From a virus, in the IMG/VR virus record IMGVR_UViG_3300044511_000447, positions 1 through 27,094 of that record: 27,094 nucleotides of DNA, one strand, 5' to 3'. A model generated the notes under the pieces. That model did not search any database and was not told where the DNA came from. It saw nothing but the letters and a program-made list of their open reading frames with translations. Shown here piece by piece: positions 13,335 through 21,507 of this stretch. Numbering within the stretch: position 1 is the first letter of the stretch; the number at the start of each line of letters is the position of its first letter. Made by a program: the position numbers and the translations under genes.

Positions 13335-15653
13335 TTAAATTGTGCAAGATTCACAATGTTCTTCTTCAGCGGTTAAGTACTCTTGTTGATGCTCAGTATT
13401 TTGTTCCGCATTAGATTTTACATTTTTTAAATGTTGGTCTTCAATACTATCATCTGTTTTCATATCATACATATTCAAATAGTAGTTTGTTTTTAACCCT
13501 GCCTTGTATGAATGAAACCAATCTGAAATAACTACTTGTAAAGGAAGCTCGTGATTTTCATAGTTCATTGGATTGTATGACCAGTTTGCAGAAATTGCTT
13601 GATCAAAAAACTTCTGCATCGCACCAACAATGTTAATGTAACCAGAGTTTGATTTCATTTCCCAAAGTAAAGTATACTGATTTTTCAACTTTTCAAATTG
13701 TGGAACAATTTGCTTAATAACTCCTTTCTTTGATTTTTTAACTGAAAGTAGGGCGCGTGGCGGTTCAATACCATTAGTTGAATTTGTAACAAGACTTGAA
13801 CTTTCAACTGGCGCTTGCGCTGTTAAAGTCGAATTTCTTAATCCATATTTTTTAATATTATCGCGAAGTTCTTCCCAATTCAACTCAAGGTAACCATCAC
13901 CAATTAAGGCATCGATATCTTTTTTATAAGTATCAACTGGTAAAATTCCACGAGAATATTTTGTACGATTAAAGTATGCGCAAGGACCAATTTCTTGAGC
14001 AAGCTTATTTGATGCTTTTAGTAAATAATACTGGGTCGCTTCAGCTAAACGGTGAACTAAAATTGCAGCTTCTTTTTCCTCGTAACCACGCTTACATTTT
14101 GCAAGATAATGAGCTAAACCTGTAAAACCAATTCCAAGAGAACGACGTAGTTTTGTGATTTCTGCAGCCTTAACAGGATAATCCTGATAATCAATTAGAG
14201 CGTCAAGCGCGCGAACTGCAAGTTCGCAAACATATTCAAGCTCATTAGACTTAATAAGTCCAACATTTAAAGATGAAAGAATACAAAGCGCAATTTCGCC
14301 TTCTTCATCATCCATGGATTTTATTGGTGCGGTAGGAAGACTAATTTCTGTGCAGAGATTAGTCATATAAATTTTATCAAGAAATGAACTATGATCGTTA
14401 AAATGATCAATGTTCATTAAATAGATTCTACCGGTTTCAATTCGCTCCTTTAGAATATCAATAAAAAGCTGACGAGCCTTTATTTTCTTTTTTACTTTAC
14501 TTTTATCCTTTTCATATTTACAATAGAGCTCATCAAAAGCCGAAGTTCCAAAAGCTTCATAAAGTCCAGGAACCTCATGAGGTGAGAACAGACTGATTTC
14601 ACCGTCGGAAATAAATCGTTCGTAGAATAGCTTGCTAAGAGAAATGCAGTAGTCGAGCTTTCTAACACGAGAATCTTCAGTTCCCTTATTGTTCTTCAAA
14701 ACGATAATGTCCTCAATTTCCTGATGCCAGATTGGGAAGTTGATTGTGCCGTTGCCGCCGCGAATTCCGTTTTGAGAACAAGAACGAACTGTAGATTCAA
14801 ATACCTTTAAAAATGGAATTACACCAGTATGTAAAACTTCACCATCTCTAATCTTTGAGTTTATGCCTCTAATGCGGCCAAAATTTATACCAAGACCAGC
14901 GCGCCTAGCAATATACTTTCCAACAGCAGTGTTGGAACTGAAAATGGAGTCGAGAGAATCTCCGACATCAATAAGTACACAAGAAGCAAACTGACGTATG
15001 GGCGTACGAACCCCAGCCAAGACAGGAGTTGGTAAATTAATCTTGAAAGTTGAAAGTGCGTCATAATAGTCTTTTACGTATTTTAAACGAGTTTCGGCAG
15101 GGTATTCAGCAAATAAAGTAGCGGCAACGAGCAAGAACATAAATTGTGGAGTTTCAAAAATTTGTTTAGTTCCACGGTCTTGTACAAGGTACTTATCAAC
15201 AAGTTGTTGCAATCCAGCATAGGTAAAATCAAGATCACGCTCATGCTTAATGAAGGTGTTTAATTTTTTTAACTCAGTTGGAGTGTATTTTTTCAAAATC
15301 TCAGCATCATAAACTCCTACTGAAATATTTCGCTCTAGCAATTCTGTCAATGAAAAGTACTCAAAGCGACCAAATACTTGCTTACGAAGTGACCAAAGAA
15401 GAAGACGAGCGGCGGCGTACTGATAATTCGGCGTTTCTAATGAAATTAAATCTGACGCAGATTTTATTAAAATATTTTGAATTTCATCAGTTGTCATCCC
15501 ATTTTTAAACTGTAAGTTTGAAGTCATCTCAATTTGAGAAGCAGAAACTCCATTTAGACCTTCGCAGCTCTGCTCGACGACAAAGTGCATTTTTTCTAAA
15601 TTGAGAGCTTCACGATTTCCATTTCTTTTTATTATAAAGATTTCATTTGTCAT
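13335..15653 (-). CDS. nrdA: Class Ia ribonucleotide reductase, large (catalytic) subunit
   Basis: This is the catalytic subunit of aerobic ribonucleotide reductase. Residues ~4-92 are an ATP-cone regulatory domain (I-K-R-N-G at 8-12). The active-site set is complete: C225 (F-A-S-C-V-L), N432/C434/E436 (T-N-L-C-T-E-I), C457, and the radical-relay tyrosines Y724-Y725. The tail E-H-C-E-S-C-T-I carries the C767/C770 pair reduced by glutaredoxin. The 772-residue length is typical. AAGGA precedes the ATG, and an extended -10 promoter lies ~40 nt upstream. It is co-transcribed with nrdB and supplies dNTPs from host RNA precursors. It is intact, without intein. Confidence 0.98.
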   Translation of the reverse strand: MTNEIFIIKRNGNREALNLEKMHFVVEQSCEGLNGVSASQIEMTSNLQFKNGMTTDEIQNILIKSASDLISLETPNYQYAAARLLLWSLRKQVFGRFEYFSLTELLERNISVGVYDAEILKKYTPTELKKLNTFIKHERDLDFTYAGLQQLVDKYLVQDRGTKQIFETPQFMFLLVAATLFAEYPAETRLKYVKDYYDALSTFKINLPTPVLAGVRTPIRQFASCVLIDVGDSLDSIFSSNTAVGKYIARRAGLGINFGRIRGINSKIRDGEVLHTGVIPFLKVFESTVRSCSQNGIRGGNGTINFPIWHQEIEDIIVLKNNKGTEDSRVRKLDYCISLSKLFYERFISDGEISLFSPHEVPGLYEAFGTSAFDELYCKYEKDKSKVKKKIKARQLFIDILKERIETGRIYLMNIDHFNDHSSFLDKIYMTNLCTEISLPTAPIKSMDDEEGEIALCILSSLNVGLIKSNELEYVCELAVRALDALIDYQDYPVKAAEITKLRRSLGIGFTGLAHYLAKCKRGYEEKEAAILVHRLAEATQYYLLKASNKLAQEIGPCAYFNRTKYSRGILPVDTYKKDIDALIGDGYLELNWEELRDNIKKYGLRNSTLTAQAPVESSSLVTNSTNGIEPPRALLSVKKSKKGVIKQIVPQFEKLKNQYTLLWEMKSNSGYINIVGAMQKFFDQAISANWSYNPMNYENHELPLQVVISDWFHSYKAGLKTNYYLNMYDMKTDDSIEDQHLKNVKSNAEQNTEHQQEYLTAEEEHCESCTI

Positions 15654-15693
15654 TATTATGTCCTTACTAAGTAAAGCCTAGGTTAACTACATT

Positions 15694-15721
15694 ATTATAT
15701 CAAAGATATCAGAAATTGTAA
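15694..15721 (-). promoter_or_regulatory. Extended -10 promoter of nrdA
   Basis: On the minus strand TTACAA (15721-15716), a 16-nt spacer and TATAAT (15699-15694) are preceded by TGA, giving TGATATAAT. The start near 15687 leaves a ~34-nt leader before the nrdA ATG. Confidence 0.6.
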
Positions 15722-15726
15722 TCAAC

Positions 15727-16308
15727 TCATGAAAGCAGCGAACGTATGCTTTCAACTCGAGATAACCAACCATTCAAGAATCTATTTTGTGAAGGATTTC
15801 GTAAAGCTAAATTTTTAAAAAAACGAGAACGTATATCTAAGTAATTTTTTATGGCTTTATTTTCATCAATCGATTGAGCAGCCGCTAACGTACCTTTTCC
15901 AAAAAGACCGTCTGCTTTACAGCCTATTGCTTCTTGAAGCATCTTAATGCCTCGGCCGTTACCATGGTTGACGCACGCGTCAAAATGAACAATACCTAAA
16001 TTAGCAGGCAAATCATCAGCGTGACCAGCTTGCCAATATCCTCTTTCATAAACACCCATTGCCTGTTCCAAAGTTAACGTTTTTATATTAAGAGACGGGT
16101 GTGAGTTTTTTGCGATGCCAAACTTTGTTTCGCCGCCCCGGTCAGCCGCGTCATTAACATATCCGGTTTTTCGTTGTTGCTCTTTAGTTCCACAGGCACC
16201 TATAATTACATCTGGATCTGTTGGGTTAAAACGTGGCCCAACTTCATATTTCATTGAAAAATTAAAAGCTTTAACAAAGGCTGGAGAAAAGTCGTGTTCT
16301 GAAGGCAT
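15727..16308 (-). CDS. Endolysin, GH108-type N-acetylmuramidase with peptidoglycan-binding domain
   Basis: This enzyme cuts the glycan strands of peptidoglycan at lysis. The GH108 core is visible as V-N-D-A-A-D-R-G-G-E-T-K-F-G-I-A (51-66), preceded by the probable catalytic E22 (K-Y-E-V-G-P). About 25 extra residues lie between E22 and the V-N-D box, compared with the compact E-G-G-Y-V-N-D of most members. The C-terminal part carries the PG_binding_3 type pattern H-F-D-A-C-V-N-H-G-N-G and A-D-G-L-F-G-K-G-T-L. The 193 residues include no signal peptide, so a holin is needed for export. A GGGAG ribosome site precedes the ATG by 5 nt and is partly inside a hairpin. An exact late promoter lies upstream. 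Confidence 0.92.
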   Translation of the reverse strand: MPSEHDFSPAFVKAFNFSMKYEVGPRFNPTDPDVIIGACGTKEQQRKTGYVNDAADRGGETKFGIAKNSHPSLNIKTLTLEQAMGVYERGYWQAGHADDLPANLGIVHFDACVNHGNGRGIKMLQEAIGCKADGLFGKGTLAAAQSIDENKAIKNYLDIRSRFFKNLALRNPSQNRFLNGWLSRVESIRSLLS

Positions 16309-16315
16309 AAATGCT

Positions 16316-16350
16316 CCCTATCATGATGTATTATTTGAGGAATGATAGGG
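16316..16350 (-). promoter_or_regulatory. Hairpin masking the endolysin ribosome site
   Basis: CCCTATCAT (16350-16342) and ATGATAGGG (16324-16316) form a perfect 9-bp stem with a 17-nt loop. The last three G's of the 3' arm are the first bases of the GGGAG ribosome site. The late start predicted near 16346 lies within the 5' arm, so late mRNA would lack the CCCT half and leave the site open. Confidence 0.65.
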
Positions 16351-16351
16351 C

Positions 16352-16359
16352 TATTTATA
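16352..16359 (-). promoter_or_regulatory. T4-type late promoter (TATAAATA) of the endolysin gene
   Basis: Exact late box on the minus strand, ~44 nt before the endolysin ATG. It overlaps the regulatory hairpin so that the late transcript begins inside the stem. Confidence 0.8.
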
Positions 16360-16385
16360 CAGCTTCAAAGCAGCATTTTTAAAGC

Positions 16386-16922
16386 TTAGTAGCTAAGAAT
16401 ATTACCTATTGTTAATCCATTCAAATACTTATGTAAATCATGTGGACCAATTGAAACGCCGACGTGAACTTCATTATTTACATTATCAAAGTGAGCATTT
16501 GCTAAACCTGCTGGGTGACAGAGCGCATGCTGTTTTTGAACCATTGGATGAACTAAGCTAATATTTTCATTTTCATGAAAATCTATAATGTTAATTTTTG
16601 CTGTTCTTTGCTTTTGATCATGCGGTGAAGGTGTCATTAATACAGCGTACGATGGTTGATGAGCACAACTTGCAATTGGAACAGTATCAACCATGCTAGT
16701 TTCAGGATCAATAATTAAAATATGCCAAGAACTAGGCATCATGAAATTAAAATTATTGATTTCAACAGAAACTGCGTTGCCAATTGTATCTTCAAAGTAT
16801 GTAAACGGTTTGAGAATAAAATCAGCTAAAGTTGCGCTAAATGCCCAAAAGTATTTTACAGCAATTGGTGAATCTGTAGATTCAATAATATAAGGTTTAT
16901 TTATTTCAGGAAAACATAACAT
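16386..16922 (-). CDS. Conserved-looking protein of unknown function next to uvsW
   Basis: The product is 178 residues, soluble and mostly beta-type by eye, starting M-L-C-F-P-E-I-N-K-P-Y-I-I-E. The notable strings are W-H-I-L-I-I-D-P-E-T (a possible strand-turn), several histidines in the second half (H-P-M-V-Q-K-Q-H-A-L-C-H), and G-P-H-D-L-H-K-Y near the end. I recall similar proteins from large phages but no function. It starts 1 nt after the uvsW stop, so it belongs to the recombination operon. The histidine-rich end could bind a metal, which is inference. Confidence 0.8.
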   Translation of the reverse strand: MLCFPEINKPYIIESTDSPIAVKYFWAFSATLADFILKPFTYFEDTIGNAVSVEINNFNFMMPSSWHILIIDPETSMVDTVPIASCAHQPSYAVLMTPSPHDQKQRTAKINIIDFHENENISLVHPMVQKQHALCHPAGLANAHFDNVNNEVHVGVSIGPHDLHKYLNGLTIGNILSY

Positions 16923-16923
16923 G

Positions 16924-18327
16924 TCAGTTTCTTATTTTATAATTAACTAAAGGAAGAAGTGTGTATTGTGCTGCTTTAAAATATTTCTTACGTTCTCTAA
17001 AGTGCTTTTTTGACCACTTAAGAGAGCTATGTAAATCTACTACATGAACTTTTTTCTTGTCATGCGCAAGTCGTGTTCCACGACCAACTGATTGTATTGC
17101 TTTAATGAATGATTTTCCGCCATCAATCATAACTTCGCAAAACACCCTATTGATTGAAATGCCAGTTGACGCAATACCAAACGTGGCAATTACAATTAAG
17201 TTATTTTCAGTTTCAAAAAGATCATAATTTTCTTTTCGTTCTTCTTTTTCAGAAGCGCCGTAGAGGAAAACACTTCCGTCAATTAACTTTTGCAGTTTCT
17301 TGCCGAATTGAATTGAGCTAACTAACACAAGGGTGTTTCCATAAGTTTCAGCTTTTGCAATGATTAAATCCGCAATAAAATCTATTCTACTTGGAGACTT
17401 AGCTAAGTAAGCTCGCTCTGAAGCGTAATCAATGAACTCCTCATCCACGTTTTCTTTTAACTCAACAGGCTCAATTTCAACTTCAGCTAGATAACCATTT
17501 TCAATTAACCAACTAGCTGGTATTTCAGTTAAAATATCTCCAATTGAAGAATAAAGTGAAAGCTTATCAACTTCAGGTTTTGGAAATGTTCCAGTTACTC
17601 CATATCTAAATGGAATATGAACTCCATTTTCATTCATTAACTTTTGAGCTACATTAGCGGCGGCGCCGTGTACTTCGTCCCAAACAAAACATTGAAAAAA
17701 ACTTAACAAATGAGGGTTGTTTTGAAGTGCTTGCCACGTGCCCACTACATGCTGGTGATCAATTTCTTTTTTATCACCACAATAAATGCCAACATCTAGC
17801 CCGCAGATTTCATACCAATCAGCTGTTTGTCGTACTAAATCAGCTGATGGAACTACTGTTATTGTTCTGTACCCTGAGCGACCATAAGTGTCACAAAGCG
17901 CAGCGCAAATAAGTGATTTACCAGCTCCAGTTCCAGCAATAATAAATCCTGAGGTTGCATCAATGGCAAGATTAACAGCTTCTACTTGATAAGGTCTAAG
18001 TTTTATCTTTTCATTTGCAAAGAAGTTTTCACAAACTAAAGCTGGAATATTTTCAATTGGTTTTCGTTCATCTCTTAACTCAATATCATAGTCCCAAGCT
18101 GCCAACATTGGAACAATGGTAGTTAATAGTCGATAGTAAGTTTTACCAGTTTGTTTGTTAAAAAATCTGATTCTACCATCCCAGCGTCCAAGCTTATATT
18201 GTGGGCTCCAAAAGTAACCATCTTTGTGAGGCCCCAACTTATCCCAGAGGACCTCAGCGTGTGACGGTTTTAACCCAGAGATAATACACCAAACTTCATC
18301 TTTAACTGTAATGTAACACTTTATCAC
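16924..18327 (-). CDS. uvsW: UvsW-type DNA/RNA helicase
   Basis: This superfamily 2 helicase in T4 removes R-loops, remodels forks and Holliday junctions, and shuts down origin replication late in infection. The 467-residue protein has the UvsW-type N-terminal domain (D-G-Y-F-W-S-P-Q-Y-K-L-G-R-W-D-G-R-I-R, residues 36-54). It then has motif I G-T-G-A-G-K-S (132-138), motif II D-E-V-H (217-220), motif III as V-T-G-T-F, and motif VI Q-S-V-G-R-G-T-R-L. T4 UvsW (about 500 residues) has the same layout. Its ATG overlaps the uvsY stop by 4 nt, and uvsY-uvsW adjacency is also the T4 arrangement. Confidence 0.95.
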   Translation of the reverse strand: MIKCYITVKDEVWCIISGLKPSHAEVLWDKLGPHKDGYFWSPQYKLGRWDGRIRFFNKQTGKTYYRLLTTIVPMLAAWDYDIELRDERKPIENIPALVCENFFANEKIKLRPYQVEAVNLAIDATSGFIIAGTGAGKSLICAALCDTYGRSGYRTITVVPSADLVRQTADWYEICGLDVGIYCGDKKEIDHQHVVGTWQALQNNPHLLSFFQCFVWDEVHGAAANVAQKLMNENGVHIPFRYGVTGTFPKPEVDKLSLYSSIGDILTEIPASWLIENGYLAEVEIEPVELKENVDEEFIDYASERAYLAKSPSRIDFIADLIIAKAETYGNTLVLVSSIQFGKKLQKLIDGSVFLYGASEKEERKENYDLFETENNLIVIATFGIASTGISINRVFCEVMIDGGKSFIKAIQSVGRGTRLAHDKKKVHVVDLHSSLKWSKKHFRERKKYFKAAQYTLLPLVNYKIRN

Positions 18328-18776
18328 AGGATAACGTCTTGCAATTCTGCAATTCTTAATTTTGTTATGTCGCTAATTCGCCAACTCCAAGTTTCTAGAG
18401 CGGCAACAATTGATTCAGCTTTTCTTCTAAGAAGAGTAACCTCTAGTCCAAGTTCAGCCCAACTTATAACATCCTTATCGCCAGGTACATAGGCCTTGAT
18501 ATCTGATGGTTGAAGGGCTCTGTTTGAACCTTCTTTAAACTTACGATACGCGTCAGACTCAGCTTTTTCCTTTTTAATAAGGAGAAATTGTTCTAGAGTT
18601 TTTAACTCATCAGCTATTTGACGATAACGAACTAAGTTACTAGGTAACTCACGGTGTAGCGTTTCAATTCGCTTACCCTCAATATCAAAGATAGGCGCCG
18701 CCTCATCAATTTTATCTGAATAATCAAGTATTTTATGAACTAGTAATTCATTATTTTTTATGATATCATGAAACAT
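18324..18776 (-). CDS. uvsY: UvsY-type recombination mediator
   Basis: In T4, UvsY helps load UvsX recombinase onto gp32-covered single-stranded DNA. The ~150-residue product is mostly helical and charged, like UvsY (137). It shares a similar pattern: an L-x-x-x-E-x-x-x-K-K-E-K-A-E coiled helix, a K-E-G-S-N-R-A-L segment, then P-G-D-K-D-V-I-S-W, corresponding to the T4 S-A-D-K-D-V-L-K-V. A C-terminal R-I-S-D-I-T-K-L-R-I-A-E-L-Q helix follows (T4 I-K-H-I-Q-D-M-R-A-F-E). Adjacency to uvsW supports the call. I take the ATG at 18776, which overlaps the upstream gene by 11 nt; 18791 is possible. Confidence 0.75.
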   Translation of the reverse strand: MFHDIIKNNELLVHKILDYSDKIDEAAPIFDIEGKRIETLHRELPSNLVRYRQIADELKTLEQFLLIKKEKAESDAYRKFKEGSNRALQPSDIKAYVPGDKDVISWAELGLEVTLLRRKAESIVAALETWSWRISDITKLRIAELQDVIL

Positions 18777-19032
18777 ATTGAGAATCAACAATAAAAGTAT
18801 CTAACGTAGTATCGAATTTAACAACGCTTTCTACGAGAATGGTGTAGCTTATAAAATCAATATACACTAAAATGTCTTGAATTTCTACAATAGCGTCAGC
18901 AATATCCGGCAATTCAACTTCATCAATTTGAACAATACTAAATTCATCGTTATTATTAATTTCTATTCGGAATTTTTTAATTCCTGTTTCTTGTAACTTC
19001 TCGATTGCACTAGTATCAAAAAGCAAGCTCAT
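18766..19032 (-). CDS. Small acidic protein of unknown function between uvsX and uvsY
   Basis: The 88 residues start at the ATG at 19032, chosen for the GGAG six bases upstream. The protein is strongly acidic with alternating hydrophobic residues (D-A-I-V-E-I-Q-D-I-L-V-Y-I-D-F-I), suggesting strands and one helix. There is no known motif, signal or membrane span. Its position in the recombination operon is the only functional hint. Confidence 0.7.
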   Translation of the reverse strand: MSLLFDTSAIEKLQETGIKKFRIEINNNDEFSIVQIDEVELPDIADAIVEIQDILVYIDFISYTILVESVVKFDTTLDTFIVDSQYVS

Positions 19033-19046
19033 AAAAAGCTCCACGT

Positions 19047-19070
19047 AAAATGAAGCTCTTTACGAGCTTC
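19047..19070 (-). terminator. 7-bp hairpin with short U-run, uvsX unit/uvsY unit boundary
   Basis: GAAGCTC / GAGCTTC with a GTAAA loop is followed on the minus strand by ATTTT. It lies between the 68-residue gene and the 88-residue gene. It is a weak intrinsic terminator or attenuator; the ribosome site of the next gene lies just beyond it. Confidence 0.5.
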
Positions 19071-19080
19071 CAAGTTAGAA

Positions 19081-19287
19081 TTATTTTTCAGTTAGATTAT
19101 CGACTACTTCTTTTAACTTTTTATTTAATTTGGCGCGGGTGTGAAAAACTTCACGACGTTGTCCAACGCTAGATAATTCATCTGCATTTCCAGCATTTTC
19201 AAAAGTTGGGTAGTTTAAAATAAAACCGCCGTTTACAATTTCAATTACAACTTCAACATTGTAAAAATCAAGGTCCTTTCGTTTCAT
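19081..19287 (-). CDS. Small protein of unknown function after uvsX
   Basis: The 68-residue product is basic at both ends. It has a strand-rich first half (V-E-V-V-I-E-I-V-N-G-G-F-I-L) and a C-terminal helix A-K-L-N-K-K-L-K-E-V-V-D-N-L. The ATG overlaps the uvsX stop as ATGA, so it is coupled to uvsX. No family is recognised. Confidence 0.65.
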   Translation of the reverse strand: MKRKDLDFYNVEVVIEIVNGGFILNYPTFENAGNADELSSVGQRREVFHTRAKLNKKLKEVVDNLTEK

Positions 19288-20351
19288 TGGATTGCCTCCG
19301 TTTGTAGTTCTTGTTCAGGGTCTTCTGACATTGAGTCTATGAGTGTTGTTATGGCTATTTCTTCACCGGTTATTTTTGGGTGACTCAACATTTTTGAGAC
19401 CAACTCTTCATTTAGCTGTTTTGATTGAAACTTGATTTGTTCATCAGGCATAACTAATGTTTTCCAGGCACCTGCAGAAGTTACAATCCCAGCTGCTTCC
19501 ATAAGATCAAGAAATCCAGAATAAGGACTCATTCCCTTTGTGTACGGAACATCGACTTCAACTCGACTACCAAGTTTTGCAAAGCGTGATTTAAAACATT
19601 CTACTCTCATGCGAATACCAAGAACTTCGCCGGCCTCTCTTAATTTAAGCTTCGTGATAAGCAGGATTTGAGAAACAGAGTAACGAATTGCATTATTGAT
19701 AATCCAATTACCTTCACCGTTTAGCAAATCAGAGTTTGCGTAAACTTGATGTGTAACAATCATTGCCATCGGCAATCGCTTTATTCGTGAAACAGCAGTT
19801 CTAAGCATGTGCTTTGACTGCTTGGCTCGCTGTCCTTGATCGCCTTTTTGAACGCCTGATTCAAAGTGAGAAACTTCAGAATCTGTCAAAAGCATATCAA
19901 GTGAATCAAGTGCTATTACAACTTTAGGCGAGTTAGGATTATCCTTGCCGTATTCCTTTTCATAACTCTGAATAAAATCTGAAATTACAGAAACAACATC
20001 AGAGAATAGCGTTACGCCAACGTACATGAGCTTATCAGGTGATGTATCAATTCCGATAGCTGACATAAAGTTATCATCAAGAGCATTTTCGGAATCAAGA
20101 ACTAAAACAAATGCTCCTTGCTTCTGAGCATCTCGTAAAATGTTACAAAGTAAAAATGATTTACCGGCACCAGATGGACCAGCTAAACATGTAATTCTAC
20201 CTTGTGGAATGCCTTTGGTAAAAGAACCAGACATAATTTTATTAATCGCGTAATTTCCGGTATTATACCAAAAATCAGGCGGTCCGAATGACGTATAAAC
20301 TGTTTCTAGTTTATCAATCGTCTTTTTAAATTTATTCAAAAATGGTAACAT
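19284..20351 (-). CDS. uvsX: UvsX, RecA-like recombinase
   Basis: This strand-exchange recombinase drives recombination-dependent replication with UvsY, gp32 and UvsW. Walker A is G-P-S-G-A-G-K-S at residues 58-65. The region L-V-L-D-S-E-N-A (83-90) carries the catalytic glutamate of RecA folds. Walker B is V-V-I-A-L-D-S-L-D. A Q at the T-H-Q-V-Y site follows (RecA motif switch). The length (355) matches the family (T4 UvsX ~390). I chose the ATG at 20351 because GGAG lies 6 nt upstream; a start at 20369 would fall inside the hairpin stem. It follows gp32 with a hairpin between. Confidence 0.95.
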   Translation of the reverse strand: MLPFLNKFKKTIDKLETVYTSFGPPDFWYNTGNYAINKIMSGSFTKGIPQGRITCLAGPSGAGKSFLLCNILRDAQKQGAFVLVLDSENALDDNFMSAIGIDTSPDKLMYVGVTLFSDVVSVISDFIQSYEKEYGKDNPNSPKVVIALDSLDMLLTDSEVSHFESGVQKGDQGQRAKQSKHMLRTAVSRIKRLPMAMIVTHQVYANSDLLNGEGNWIINNAIRYSVSQILLITKLKLREAGEVLGIRMRVECFKSRFAKLGSRVEVDVPYTKGMSPYSGFLDLMEAAGIVTSAGAWKTLVMPDEQIKFQSKQLNEELVSKMLSHPKITGEEIAITTLIDSMSEDPEQELQTEAIQ

Positions 20352-20361
20352 AACAAGCTCC

Positions 20362-20390
20362 AAAGGCAAAGCATTAAATGCTTTGCCTTT
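20362..20390 (-). terminator. 13-bp hairpin between gp32 and uvsX
   Basis: AAAGGCAAAGCAT / ATGCTTTGCCTTT with a three-base loop is a perfect 13-bp stem. It abuts the uvsX ribosome site (GGAG at 20361-20358) but leaves it unpaired. No U-tract follows. It is probably an intercistronic processing or stability hairpin, or a partial terminator that gives more gp32 than UvsX. Confidence 0.65.
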
Positions 20391-20404
20391 TAATTCCTAA
20401 GTTT

Positions 20405-21301
20405 TTACTCGGCTGTCTGACGTGCTGCCTTGCGGTTCTTTAATCTTTCAAGAACAGCTGAAGCTTTGCTTGTATTATTTTCAGCTGAATCAAATTTATC
20501 ATCATTTGATTCAGAAGCATTAAATTGTGACGGAGCAGAAGATTCTGTAGTTTCAGTTTTTAAACTTGATGTCGTACTTGAATCATCAGGAATTTCATGA
20601 CCAGAATCTGTATCGCCTTCATAACTTGCGCCAGTTTGATCAGCGAGAAGCATGTTTGCAACAGTATCATAATCCATGTACGGTGTACGATATTCAGATA
20701 GATCATATCGAGTTAAACTCTCAATAAGAGAGTCGTCAAGAGGAGTTTGCTTTGGTGAAAATGTTGAAGTTCCGTAATCTGACCACTTACCAGACTTTGT
20801 CTTCTTGATGCGAAAATTGTAACCAGCTTTCATATCATCTGGACTTTCTTCAAGATCACCAGATTTAAATCCAGCTTGAATTGCTTTGAAAATCTTTGGG
20901 CCAAATTCAATAAGCTTTACTAGGTCAGAATCGTTAGTCTCAATTGGAGATTCAACTACGATGACTTGTCCGATATAGGACTTTTTCTTATAGTACTTGT
21001 AACCAAGATCTTCGTTTTTCTCATTGTAATACTTACGAGAGAGTTCACAAATAGGACATTTTTCGCCATACATTGACAAACAAGGAACGCGCTTTCTTTC
21101 ACCGTTGATGGTGAGCTCATGTTGAAGATTTTCTACTAGAAAACCTAATGGATTGCTTTCGTTGCGATCAGGAAGAAAACGAACAACTGTAGTTGTGTCA
21201 TCTTCCATTTTCCAGAATGGAAAAAACTTTTTGTATGGTGATTCGGAATTAGCAGATTTGTTGTAATTTCCAGTTAAACGGGTAAAACGTTCTGATGCCA
21301 T
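20405..21301 (-). CDS. 32: Single-stranded DNA-binding protein gp32
   Basis: This protein covers single-stranded DNA during replication, recombination and repair. The zinc site has the gp32 pattern H61, C74, C82, C85 (C-L-S-M-Y-G-E-K-C-P-I-C). The N-terminus has the basic cooperativity (LAST-like) segment K-K-F-F-P-F-W-K. The core ends near ~205 with Y-M-D-Y-D. The tail from ~215 is acidic and rich in S, T and D, as in T4. Unlike T4 it ends in a basic stretch, R-L-K-N-R-K-A-A-R. The ribosome site AGGAGA is strong. The leader carries a late promoter, a 5' hairpin and a U-rich unstructured stretch, suggesting autogenous translational control. Confidence 0.95.
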   Translation of the reverse strand: MASERFTRLTGNYNKSANSESPYKKFFPFWKMEDDTTTVVRFLPDRNESNPLGFLVENLQHELTINGERKRVPCLSMYGEKCPICELSRKYYNEKNEDLGYKYYKKKSYIGQVIVVESPIETNDSDLVKLIEFGPKIFKAIQAGFKSGDLEESPDDMKAGYNFRIKKTKSGKWSDYGTSTFSPKQTPLDDSLIESLTRYDLSEYRTPYMDYDTVANMLLADQTGASYEGDTDSGHEIPDDSSTTSSLKTETTESSAPSQFNASESNDDKFDSAENNTSKASAVLERLKNRKAARQTAE

Positions 21302-21339
21302 GATAATATTCTCCTAAACAAAATAAACAAATAAACGTA

Positions 21340-21363
21340 CAAATGACACCTGTTTGGCAGGTG
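21340..21363 (-). promoter_or_regulatory. gp32 leader hairpin / possible pseudoknot operator
   Basis: CACCTG (21363-21358) and CAGGTG (21352-21347) form a 6-bp stem with loop CCAAA. CAAA of the loop can pair with TTTG at 21343-21340, giving an H-type pseudoknot with a 1-nt first loop. A U-rich, structure-poor stretch then runs to the AGGAG ribosome site. T4 gene 32 has a comparable operator: a 5' pseudoknot plus an unstructured tract bound by gp32. Confidence 0.45.
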
Positions 21364-21370
21364 ACAATGT

Positions 21371-21378
21371 TATTTATA
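21371..21378 (-). promoter_or_regulatory. T4-type late promoter (TATAAATA) of gp32
   Basis: Exact late box on the minus strand. The predicted start (about 21365) puts the leader hairpin at the very 5' end of the mRNA, 64 nt before the gp32 ATG. Confidence 0.7.
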
Positions 21379-21411
21379 GACTGTCAACAGTTTTTGTAGG
21401 ACAACGGCAAC

Positions 21412-21432
21412 AAAAGCCCAAATAAATTGGGC
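21412..21432 (-). terminator. Intrinsic terminator upstream of gp32
   Basis: GCCCAA / TTGGGC with a five-base loop is followed on the minus strand by TTTTG. It is the second of two hairpins after the HD-Pnk gene. Confidence 0.6.
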
Positions 21433-21465
21433 ATATCAACAAGGGGAAGTCTTAGACAAAAGAGG

Positions 21466-21490
21466 AAGGGAACCTATAATAGGTTCCCTT
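21466..21490 (-). terminator. Strong hairpin downstream of the HD-Pnk gene
   Basis: AAGGGAACCTA / TAGGTTCCCTT is an 11-bp perfect stem with a three-base loop. It is followed on the minus strand by a pyrimidine-rich CCTCTTTTG. It lies 32 nt past the HD-Pnk stop. Confidence 0.75.
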
Positions 21491-21507
21491 ATCAGCGGGT
21501 AAGTGTT

